Source: Acidobacteriota bacterium (GTDB taxonomy: Bacteria; Acidobacteriota; UBA6911; RPQK01; JADFOI01). From it: DNA of 10,979 nt. Below, in pieces: positions 1 to 5,894 of this stretch. The notes below the pieces were generated by a model. It was not told the DNA's origin. It ran no database searches and saw only the letters and a program-made list of their open reading frames with translations. The translations under genes were made by a program, and so were the position numbers. The stretch covers positions 1 to 10,979 of the forward strand of contig JACZQQ010000075.1 of NCBI GenBank assembly GCA_022545645.1, read 5' to 3'. Within the stretch, counting starts at the first letter, position 1. Each line of letters starts with the position of its first letter.

Positions 1-12
1 CGACGAAATCAT

Positions 13-128
13 CCGGCGTGCGTTGCGCACCGCCTGCGTTGCACTCGGTCGGCCTCCTCAACGTACTCCAGTGAGTACGTTTGCGGGGGCCTCTGTCGCG
101 CGTGGCGCAACGCACTCAGGTCGGCGCT
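13..128. repeat. Large imperfect palindrome (REP-like, non-coding)
   Basis: The sequence folds back on itself. GTGCGTTGCGC at 18-28 is the exact reverse complement of GCGCAACGCAC at 105-115. GGCCTCCTC at 51-59 pairs imperfectly with 83-91. The centre is a perfect 9-bp stem, AACGTACTC at 60-68 and GAGTACGTT at 73-81, with a 4-base loop. A second copy of the outer arm word, GCGTTGC, lies at 36-42. No convincing gene covers this stretch; the open frames across it are of biased, repetitive composition. It could be a dispersed REP-like element, a transcription-end structure for a gene left of the window, or a small structured RNA. The palindrome is visible in the sequence; its role is unknown. Confidence 0.6.
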
Positions 129-129
129 T

Positions 130-146
130 TCGTCACTTCGTGACGA
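130..146. repeat. Mini-hairpin TCGTCAC-TTC-GTGACGA
   Basis: A perfect 7-bp stem (130-136 with 140-146) encloses a TTC loop. The core GTCAC-TTC-GTGAC recurs at 7075-7087 and 7160-7172, and as its reverse complement at 7365-7379, each time next to an octamer array. It has no T-tract, so it is not a classical intrinsic terminator. Confidence 0.7.
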
Positions 147-170
147 GAACCTATGCATAATCCGGGCTGG
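145..170 (+). repeat. Direct repeat copy 1 (26 bp)
   Basis: GAGAAC followed by CTATGCATAATCCGGGCTGG. It matches the copy at 233-258 at 23 of 26 positions. The two copies flank the octamer array at 180-227, so array plus repeat may have been duplicated or inserted as a unit. Confidence 0.65.
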
Positions 171-179
171 CTCGTCACG

Positions 180-227
180 GCGTGCTTTCGTGCTTTCGTG
201 CGGTCGTGCTGTTGTGCTGTTGTGCTG
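180..227 (+). repeat. Octamer tandem array 1
   Basis: Six head-to-tail 8-bp units can be read: GCGTGCTT, TCGTGCTT, TCGTGCGG, TCGTGCTG, TTGTGCTG, TTGTGCTG. The same unit, in this or the inverted orientation, occurs at 1709-1748, 7088-7164 and 7335-7398. The array is non-coding. Any open frame through it yields low-complexity peptide rich in T, A, R, H and S, because 8 bp is not a multiple of three and the units cycle through all frames. Confidence 0.75.
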
Positions 228-232
228 TGGTA

Positions 233-258
233 GAGAACTTATGCACAATCCGGGCTAG
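233..258 (+). repeat. Direct repeat copy 2 (26 bp), next to the TPR gene start
   Basis: GAGAAC followed by TTATGCACAATCCGGGCTAG; it differs from the copy at 145-170 at three positions. Its last bases overlap the possible -10 element of the following gene (TAGAAT at 256-261), so this copy probably forms part of that gene's promoter region. Confidence 0.65.
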
Positions 259-261
259 AAT
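256..261 (+). promoter_or_regulatory. Possible -10 element of the TPR gene, leaderless arrangement
   Basis: TAGAAT lies exactly six bases before the ATG at 268. That spacing would put the transcript start at or next to the start codon. No good -35 is visible at the expected distance. The intervening bases AGGGTC could instead act as a weak, very close ribosome binding site. The acyl-CoA dehydrogenase start shows the same six-base spacing. Confidence 0.35.
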
Positions 262-267
262 AGGGTC

Positions 268-1674
268 ATGATTCCCTTGGCAGGCTTGTTGCTTTTCACT
301 GCTCTGCTGCAAAATACTCCGGCGACGGATCCCGATGCCCTGGAGTGGTTCCGCAAAGGGGAAGAGCTGATCGGTACCCCTGAGGAAAACTCCCCGCAGC
401 AGACGGAATACTTCAAGAAGGCGGTCGAATTGGCTCCTGATTTTTCTGCCGCCCGTTACAATCTGGCCCTCGTCTACCTCAAACAGGAACAACGCCAGCT
501 GGCCCTGGATCAGCTGGATGCCTTGATCGTTCTGGAACCTGAGGGAACCAGCGGTTATCTCCTTCGTGCTCGTGTCAGACTCGAGGTAGAGGACCTGGTT
601 CATGCAGCCGAGGATCTCGAACAGGCCCTTGAGCTGGATCCACAGAATTACGACACCTGGCAATTGATGGGTCGGATTCGCTATCAACAAAGGGACTATG
701 AACAGGCCGCTCGAGCCTTTGAGAAGGTTTTGGAGTTGAGACCCAATCCCGTGGGAGCCTATTTTGATCTGGCTTTGTCTCAGCAATCCCTGGGTCACAG
801 GGACGAGGCGATCAAGAACTATCGAAGGTTTCTCATAGATGTTCCCGATGACTTTCAGGCCAATTATTTTCTGGGAATACTGCATCGGCAGGCCGGTCAG
901 GACGATCTGGCCCTCGAGCAATTTCTGAAAGCCGAGTCCATAGAACCCACCCACCAGGAACTGGCCCAGGAACTGGGTTATCTTCTTCTCGATCGAAACG
1001 ACCTCGAGGGGGCCCAGGAGAGATTACTGCGTTCAAACTTGGATTTGGCCATCAACCTGGCCAACCTGGGAATCATCGCCAAACGACAGGGAGAGCACAT
1101 CCAGGCAGAGGACTACTTTCACAGAGCCCTTCAGCAAGAGCCGGAAAACGCTCTGCTCTGGGCCCAACTGGGTGATGTCCTGGTCCAAACAGAGAGTGGA
1201 CTGGAAGCCATTGAGGCTTACGAAAGGGCTCTTCACTATAATCCCGAAGACCTGGACACCCTCTACAATCTGGGGACTCTCTATGTCAATGAGGAGCGCT
1301 CTGAAGAAGCGATCGATTTGCTCAGAAAAGCCCTGTCAATCGATCCCCAGCACGGTGCCGCTCACTATAATCTGGCCCTGGTGCTGGATGAAAGAAAAGA
1401 CTTCGATGAGGCCCGGATCCACTACTTGAAGGCGATTGAATACGGTTCGGACAGTGCCTGGGGTCGCTTGCGGCTTGCTTTTTTGTGGGCCCGTCAGAAC
1501 GAACCGACTGAGGCCTTGCAACATCTGGAAGTGGCTTTCGAGAGGGAACCTCAAAGGTACGTCCACCTGGTTCTGGATGAACTCCTTAAGATAAACTCCG
1601 ATCTGGACAGTCTGCGCTACAGCCGGGAGTTCAACGATCTACTGGCGAAATATCGGGAGGGGTTAGAGGAGTGA
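268..1674 (+). CDS. Exported TPR-repeat protein
   Basis: The 468-residue protein is built almost entirely of tetratricopeptide repeats. The canonical pattern (small residue at position 8, G/A-x-x-Y/F and a final P) recurs about every 34 residues from about residue 27 to 430, for example around LGTLYVNEERSEEAIDLLRK and the following unit ending in DPQHG. Residues 2-14 are hydrophobic (IPLAGLLLFTALL) and could be a signal peptide, but there is no basic n-region, so export is uncertain. The C-terminus carries SDLDSLRYSREFNDLL, like the D-LR-F motif that closes many TPR proteins. TPR arrays are protein-binding scaffolds; the partner is unknown. The ATG is the first in-frame start after a stop at 256-258. 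The gene stands alone, converging on the minus-strand unit, and is flanked on each side by octamer arrays in inverted orientation. Confidence 0.9.
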   Translation: MIPLAGLLLFTALLQNTPATDPDALEWFRKGEELIGTPEENSPQQTEYFKKAVELAPDFSAARYNLALVYLKQEQRQLALDQLDALIVLEPEGTSGYLLRARVRLEVEDLVHAAEDLEQALELDPQNYDTWQLMGRIRYQQRDYEQAARAFEKVLELRPNPVGAYFDLALSQQSLGHRDEAIKNYRRFLIDVPDDFQANYFLGILHRQAGQDDLALEQFLKAESIEPTHQELAQELGYLLLDRNDLEGAQERLLRSNLDLAINLANLGIIAKRQGEHIQAEDYFHRALQQEPENALLWAQLGDVLVQTESGLEAIEAYERALHYNPEDLDTLYNLGTLYVNEERSEEAIDLLRKALSIDPQHGAAHYNLALVLDERKDFDEARIHYLKAIEYGSDSAWGRLRLAFLWARQNEPTEALQHLEVAFEREPQRYVHLVLDELLKINSDLDSLRYSREFNDLLAKYREGLEE

Positions 1675-1708
1675 CAAGCAGCTGAACGCTGGCAACTGAC
1701 ACCCCAAG

Positions 1709-1748
1709 GCACGACCGCACAACAGCACCACCGCACAACAGCACGCCG
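1709..1748 (-). repeat. Octamer tandem array 2 (inverted relative to array 1)
   Basis: Five consecutive units on the + strand: GCACGACC, GCACAACA, GCACCACC, GCACAACA, GCACGCCG. These are the reverse complement of the unit in array 1. The array lies in the 88-base gap between the convergent TPR and pfkB-family genes and runs directly into the hairpin at 1746-1762. Confidence 0.75.
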
Positions 1749-1762
1749 TGACTTGGTCACGG
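1746..1762. repeat. Mini-hairpin CCGTGAC-TTG-GTCACGG abutting the kinase stop codon
   Basis: A perfect 7-bp stem with a 3-base loop ends one base before the TAG stop (1763-1765) of the minus-strand kinase gene. It would form at the very 3' end of the six-gene transcript and might protect or end it, but no T-tract follows on either strand. The stem sequence is related to, but not the same as, the GTCAC-TTC-GTGAC hairpins elsewhere in the window. Confidence 0.6.
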
Positions 1763-2761
1763 CTACGAAGACAGGACTTTGTCCAGTTCCTCGATATCTT
1801 CAAAACGGGTCATCTCTCTGAATTCTTTATAGCGCAACTCGATTTCCGTGTAGGTCAGTTCCCGAAGTCGATCGAGAGAAAATTTTTCCACGCAGAAGCT
1901 GGCCATAACCGACCCAAAGATGGCGGCCTGGCGGATGGCCTGGGTATCCAGACGATCGACACCAGCCAGGTAGCCCAGGAATCCTCCGGCGAAACTGTCT
2001 CCCGCCCCAGTGGGGTCAAAGACATCTTCAAGGGGATAGGCGGGCGCACCGAAGATGGAAAGGTCACCCTCGGAGACCGGCCCAGCCAGAGCACTCCCCT
2101 GATCCAAGCTCTGTTCCCCTTGGACTTGAAACATCAAAACCCCGTATTCACCCCGCTTGATCACCAAGATTCGAGGGCCCCAGCCCAAGATCTTACGGGC
2201 CACCCGAATCATGTTCACCTCATTGGCCAGCTGCCGAGCTTCGGCGTCATTGATGATCAGAATACCCACCTGCTTCAGAGTCTTGACCAGGGACTGGAAG
2301 CGGCCCTCGATCCAGTAGTTCATGGTGTCACAAGCCACCAGTCGAGGATTTTTCACCTGGGAAAGGACCTCCCTTTGAAGAGCTGGATCGATGTTCCCCA
2401 GAAAAACATACTCCGAATCGCGATACTTCCTGGGAATCTTGGGACGAAAGTTGGAAAGAACATTGAGTTCAGTTTCCAGCGTGTGGGCCTCGTTCAAGTC
2501 GTAGCTATACTCACCTTTCCAGCGAAAAGTTCGCCCCTCCATATATTCCAGGCCCTGCAAATCGACATTTCTCGACTCCAGAAATTCGACGTCCTCGCGA
2601 CGAAAATCTTCACCTACACAGGCCACCAGATTCACCCGGGAGAAGAAGCTGGCCACCACACTAAAGAAGGTCGCCGAGCCCCCCAGGACTTCTTCCGCTT
2701 TCCCAAAGGGAGTCTTGACCGAATCGTATGCTACCGATCCCACCACAAGTATTGACGGCAT
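1763..2761 (-). CDS. PfkB-family carbohydrate/nucleoside kinase
   Basis: The 332-residue protein is an ATP-dependent sugar or nucleoside kinase of the ribokinase/PfkB superfamily, presumably cytoplasmic. The N-terminal signature GGSATFFSVVASFF is at 27-40. The C-terminal signature DPTGAGDSFAGG is at 249-260, with D255 as the expected catalytic base and GAGD as the anion hole. KRGEYG at 202-207 belongs to the nucleotide-binding part. About 25 residues between 212 and 237, rich in Q, G, S and E, look like an insertion before the conserved APAYPLEDV segment. ATG is preceded by a strong AGAGGAG site. The gene follows the MTA phosphorylase after 13 bases and ends the unit. Its neighbour suggests a role near nucleoside or methylthioribose/ribose salvage, but the substrate cannot be read from the sequence. 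Family call firm; substrate unknown. Confidence 0.92.
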   Translation of the reverse strand: MPSILVVGSVAYDSVKTPFGKAEEVLGGSATFFSVVASFFSRVNLVACVGEDFRREDVEFLESRNVDLQGLEYMEGRTFRWKGEYSYDLNEAHTLETELNVLSNFRPKIPRKYRDSEYVFLGNIDPALQREVLSQVKNPRLVACDTMNYWIEGRFQSLVKTLKQVGILIINDAEARQLANEVNMIRVARKILGWGPRILVIKRGEYGVLMFQVQGEQSLDQGSALAGPVSEGDLSIFGAPAYPLEDVFDPTGAGDSFAGGFLGYLAGVDRLDTQAIRQAAIFGSVMASFCVEKFSLDRLRELTYTEIELRYKEFREMTRFEDIEELDKVLSS

Positions 2762-2774
2762 TTTGATCTCCTCT

Positions 2775-3635
2775 TTACAGGTATTTCCCGATAACGACTT
2801 TGAGCTTTTCCTTGGTCGTTTCAGGAATCACATCCGGCTGGGTGATGATGGCATCCTGCAAGGCATGCTGGCAGGGACAATCAAACTCATCGGGCAGGAT
2901 CTTGAGAACTTCCTTGATCAAGTTTTGAGCATTCCCACTGTTCTTCTCCAGATAACTGAGCAGCATCTCAACAGTTACCGGTTCCTCTTCTTCATGCCAA
3001 CAATCATAGTCGGTGACCATGGCAATAGTGACGTAGCAGATTTCCGCCTCTCGAGCCAATTTGGCTTCCTGCAAATTGGTCATCCCGATCAGATCCATCC
3101 CCCAACTCCGGTAGAGTTCCGACTCGGCACGGGTTGAAAAGGCGGGTCCCTCGATACAAACGTAAGATCCACCTCGCTTGATCGGAAAATTGATCTTTCC
3201 GGCCGCGACTTCCACCTGCTGGGCCAACTGAGAACAGATGGGATCAGCAAAGCTGATGTGGGCAACGATGCCTTCCCCAAAGAAAGTCGAGACGCGCTGA
3301 CGGGTGCGGTCCACAAACTGGTCGGGAAGGACAAAGTCCATGGGCTTATGTTCCAGCTTCAGGGAACCCACTGCACTGGCCGAAAGAAGCCGCTTCACCC
3401 CAAGCAATTTGAACCCATAGATGTTGGCCCGAAAGTTCAGTTCGGTGGGTAAAATCCGATGTCCTCTCCCATGACGAGCCAGAAAAGCCACCCGCTTTCC
3501 TTCCAACCGGCCCAGAATATAGGCATCACTGGGACTACCGAAAGGGGTATCGATCTGTCTCTCCCTCTTCTCTTCCAATCCGGGGATGTCATAAAGCCCG
3601 CTCCCGCCGATTATGCCAATCTCTGCTTGACTCAT
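2775..3635 (-). CDS. mtnP: S-methyl-5'-thioadenosine phosphorylase
   Basis: The 286-residue enzyme cleaves methylthioadenosine with phosphate to adenine and 5-methylthioribose-1-phosphate, the entry step of methionine/purine salvage. Family marks in order: GGSGLYD at 10-16 (phosphate loop), RHGRGHRILPTELNFRAN at 54-71, SAVGSL at 87-92, and GPAFSTRAES at 163-172. GMTNLQEAKLAREAEICY at 184-201 is followed by TDYDCWH at 208-214, with D209/D211 in the purine-site region. CPC at 253-255 matches the CXC motif reported in some thermostable MTA phosphorylases. Length is typical. ATG follows AAGG at good spacing and lies one base after the hydrolase gene. A purine nucleoside phosphorylase of the same family is the main alternative; the MTN-EAKLA context favours MTA. 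No MTR-1-P isomerase or later salvage gene is in the window. Confidence 0.92.
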   Translation of the reverse strand: MSQAEIGIIGGSGLYDIPGLEEKRERQIDTPFGSPSDAYILGRLEGKRVAFLARHGRGHRILPTELNFRANIYGFKLLGVKRLLSASAVGSLKLEHKPMDFVLPDQFVDRTRQRVSTFFGEGIVAHISFADPICSQLAQQVEVAAGKINFPIKRGGSYVCIEGPAFSTRAESELYRSWGMDLIGMTNLQEAKLAREAEICYVTIAMVTDYDCWHEEEEPVTVEMLLSYLEKNSGNAQNLIKEVLKILPDEFDCPCQHALQDAIITQPDVIPETTKEKLKVVIGKYL

Positions 3636-3636
3636 C

Positions 3637-4488
3637 TCAACCTTGTGACTCCCCCCAGAGTTCGCACGCTAGCGTATACTTCCCATCTTCCTGGGACAGT
3701 CTGCCCAGGGGAAATTCCGGGTCGTGCTCAAAGAAAAGGAGCCACTCTTCGTCTACGGCCTGGGCATAGATTCGCTTCCGAACTTCCAGAGTCGTTAAGG
3801 GAAAAAGGTCATAGCCCATGATCCAGGGTAGGGAGATGTGGGCCGAGGTGGGGCACAGATCGGCTATGTAAAACAGGATTTTACCTTCTGAGGAGATTTT
3901 CACCGACTGGTGACCCGCCGTATGACCGGGGGTTGAAACCAGAGCAACGCCGGGCACGATCTCCTGGTCTTCATCCATAATCTGGAGCAATCCTCTCTCC
4001 TCCAAGGGTTTCCAGTTATGGGGAAAATAAGTCGCCACCGTTCGCTCGTTGGGGTGGTTGGCGTCCTCATATTCCTGACGAGAAACCAGGTAGGTGGCAT
4101 TGGGGAAGTTGGGAACCTGTTCCTCTCCCTCGCTACGGGTGTTTCCTCCACAGTGATCAAAGTGGTAGTGGGTATTGATCACGAAATCGACTTTCTCAGG
4201 GGGAACATCAACTTTCTGCAATTCCCGAAGGATGTCCGTTTCGTGCTCGATCCGATAAACCTCAAGCTCCTTCTCGCTATATTTAAATCCGCAACCGGTA
4301 TCGATGAGGAGGTTCTTCTCAGCCGTCTGAATAAGCAGGCAGTTCAAACCCAGACGAATTCGATTCTTCTCATCGGGAGAGGTCTTTTTCTCCCAGAGCA
4401 CCTTGGGAACCACACCAAACATCGCACCTCCATCCAACCACACACTTCCATCCGAGATGAGATGCAACTCAAACTGTCCCCATTTCAC
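3637..4488 (-). CDS. Metallo-beta-lactamase-fold hydrolase
   Basis: The 283-residue protein is probably a cytoplasmic binuclear metal hydrolase. Expected metal ligands are present: HYHFDH at 107-112 (H107, H109, D111, H112), H189 in STPGHTAGH, D210 in YIADLCPTSAH, and a late histidine, H255, in FFEHD. LIDTGCG at 61-67 is the usual strand-loop before the active site. The overall organisation resembles the broad group that includes YtnP-like and lactonase-type enzymes, but nothing fixes the substrate. The start is GTG, overlapping the epimerase stop as GTGA, with GAGGGG just upstream, so translation is probably coupled. Position between the epimerase and MTA phosphorylase suggests a housekeeping or thioester/lactone repair role; that is a guess. 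Confidence 0.88.
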   Translation of the reverse strand: MKWGQFELHLISDGSVWLDGGAMFGVVPKVLWEKKTSPDEKNRIRLGLNCLLIQTAEKNLLIDTGCGFKYSEKELEVYRIEHETDILRELQKVDVPPEKVDFVINTHYHFDHCGGNTRSEGEEQVPNFPNATYLVSRQEYEDANHPNERTVATYFPHNWKPLEERGLLQIMDEDQEIVPGVALVSTPGHTAGHQSVKISSEGKILFYIADLCPTSAHISLPWIMGYDLFPLTTLEVRKRIYAQAVDEEWLLFFEHDPEFPLGRLSQEDGKYTLACELWGESQG

Positions 4489-4898
4489 GACAACCCCTCG
4501 GGTGCAGGCTGAGAGAGCTCAATCAAGACACCTCCCGTGGAGTCGGGGTGAACGAAAGCAATCAAAGAACCCTCGGCACCCTGCCTCGGTTTCTCGTCAA
4601 TCAGCTTGATGCCTTTCTCTCTCAGAAAGGCCAGCTGCTCTTCCAGATTATCAACTTCAAGAGTCATGTGGTGAAGCCCTGGGCCACGTTTGTCCATAAA
4701 ACGCTTGATCAGAGAGTCCTCTTGAGTCGCCTCGATCAATTCGATCGCCGAATCGCCCACTTCCAGAATGGCCACCTTCACCTTTTGATCTTCGACCACC
4801 TCGACCCTATTCAACTCGAGACCCAGACAATTGTAAAACTCACTTGCGGCGGCTATGGATTGGGTGGCGATTCCCACGTGGGCTATTCTTTTAATCAT
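4485..4898 (-). CDS. mce: Methylmalonyl-CoA epimerase
   Basis: The 137-residue protein has two glyoxalase/VOC-type beta-alpha-beta-beta-beta modules, the normal size for this enzyme. It interconverts (S)- and (R)-methylmalonyl-CoA, linking propionyl-CoA carboxylase to the B12-dependent mutase. Metal-binding positions can be aligned by eye with the family: H7 in IAHVGIA, E53 in AIELIEA, H76/H77 in GLHHMTLEVD, and E127 in GVLIELSQ. The ATG sits within the last codons of meaB (8-base overlap) behind a perfect AGGAGG site, and the gene overlaps the hydrolase start by four bases. Adjacency to MeaB is a familiar arrangement and supports methylmalonyl-CoA over a generic glyoxalase. The mutase genes themselves are absent from the window. 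Confidence 0.92.
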   Translation of the reverse strand: MIKRIAHVGIATQSIAAASEFYNCLGLELNRVEVVEDQKVKVAILEVGDSAIELIEATQEDSLIKRFMDKRGPGLHHMTLEVDNLEEQLAFLREKGIKLIDEKPRQGAEGSLIAFVHPDSTGGVLIELSQPAPEGLS

Positions 4899-5784
4899 CC
4901 GTTTCCTCCTGGTGATGCAGATGCTTCAGCAAACGATCCATGATGGTATAAGGATCCAATTCCCGAGTCATCATTTTTTCTGCATACCGGTCCAGTTCTT
5001 CCTCTGGGATGCGCTCCAGAAGATCACGGGTCAGATGATCTCGCAGCTTCTCCACCAGCCGTTCCCGAAACCAAGGGACTTCCCTTCGTTTCCTACTTTG
5101 GGGCTCACTGAGCAGGGCGCGGTACATATCGATCTCTTCGACCAGCTCCAGGATGCCCTCACCTCGAGTGGCGACGGTTTTGACAATGGGCGGTTCCCAG
5201 CCATCCTCTCGAGAAGAGAGAGACAGCAGAGCCTTCAACTCCCGCTCGGTTCTGGCGACCCCATCTCGGTCCGCCTTGTTGATGACGAAAATATCTCCAA
5301 TCTCCATAACGCCGGCCTTCATGGTCTGGATATCATCCCCCATCCCGGGTACCAGAACGACCAAGGTCATGTGGGCGGTCTTCACGATATCGACCTCATC
5401 CTGACCCACCCCCACAGTTTCCACGATCAGTGTTCCATAGCCGGCTGCATCCAGTACCATCAACGCCTCATCCACGGCCGCTGAAAGTCCCCCCATCTTT
5501 CCGCGTGTGGCCATGCTCCGGATAAACACTCGGGGATCGGTAAAAAGCGACTGCATGCGGATGCGATCGCCCAGGATCGCACCTCCGGAAAAGGGGGAAG
5601 TCGGATCGACCAGGACGATACCCACCTTCGGCTCCGAATCCTTGAAGTGATGAGCTAACTGGTCCACCAGGGTGCTCTTCCCCGAACCTGGACTCCCGGT
5701 GACACCGATCACGAAGGCCTGGCCGGTGCGGGGAAATAAGCTCCTGAGGAGTTCGGTGACCTGGCCATCCCGCGAGTTCTCCAC
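4891..5784 (-). CDS. meaB: MeaB GTPase, chaperone of methylmalonyl-CoA mutase (start uncertain)
   Basis: This G3E-family GTPase protects and helps load adenosylcobalamin into methylmalonyl-CoA mutase. In the 297-residue version starting at GTG 5784: P-loop GSPGSGKST at 30-38, then VDPTSPFSGGAILGDRIRM, RSMATRGKMGGLS, ETVGVGQDE (Walker B/switch), and INKAD as the G4 base-recognition motif. The C-terminal DPYTIMDRLL helix is also present in the family. Homology does not begin at 5784. The same frame continues upstream, as far as the TGA at 5890-5892, with ELSEQIEKILEGDVRTIART, typical of MeaB N-termini (about 320-330 residues in all). That stretch has no ATG, GTG or TTG; an ATT at 5865-5863 or a frameshift from GTG 5893 are the candidates. 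No ribosome binding site precedes GTG 5784. It overlaps the epimerase by 8 bases. Confidence 0.9.
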   Translation of the reverse strand: MENSRDGQVTELLRSLFPRTGQAFVIGVTGSPGSGKSTLVDQLAHHFKDSEPKVGIVLVDPTSPFSGGAILGDRIRMQSLFTDPRVFIRSMATRGKMGGLSAAVDEALMVLDAAGYGTLIVETVGVGQDEVDIVKTAHMTLVVLVPGMGDDIQTMKAGVMEIGDIFVINKADRDGVARTERELKALLSLSSREDGWEPPIVKTVATRGEGILELVEEIDMYRALLSEPQSRKRREVPWFRERLVEKLRDHLTRDLLERIPEEELDRYAEKMMTRELDPYTIMDRLLKHLHHQEETDD

Positions 5785-5894
5785 CTGAGTCAGGGTGCGG
5801 GCAATGGTACGGACGTCACCCTCAAGAATTTTTTCGATTTGCTCTGAGAGCTCTTCTTTGGGAATGATCTTCTCTTTGTCTACTCGCTGTCACC

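Noticed and set aside
9..248. 79-residue minus-strand frame with HNSTTARPHEST-type peptide
   Set aside because: It is a translation of the palindrome and octamer array. Similar peptides arise from the other arrays (e.g. 6970-7182), as expected from an 8-bp tandem repeat, not from a protein family.
175..954. 259-residue open frame antisense to the TPR gene
   Set aside because: It mirrors the codon pattern of the strongly supported TPR protein, has no recognisable domain, and begins in octamer array 1.
1746..1762. Intrinsic terminator for the kinase or TPR gene
   Set aside because: The stem is good but no run of T follows on either strand, so it is listed only as a hairpin repeat.
1748..2755. 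335-residue open frame antisense to the PfkB-family kinase
   Set aside because: The opposite strand encodes a kinase with intact signatures and a strong ribosome binding site; this frame has no family features and starts inside the hairpin/array.
3637..4488. Calling the MBL-fold protein a quorum-quenching AHL lactonase
   Set aside because: The metal-ligand motifs are shared by many MBL hydrolases, and the housekeeping gene context gives no support for a signalling role.
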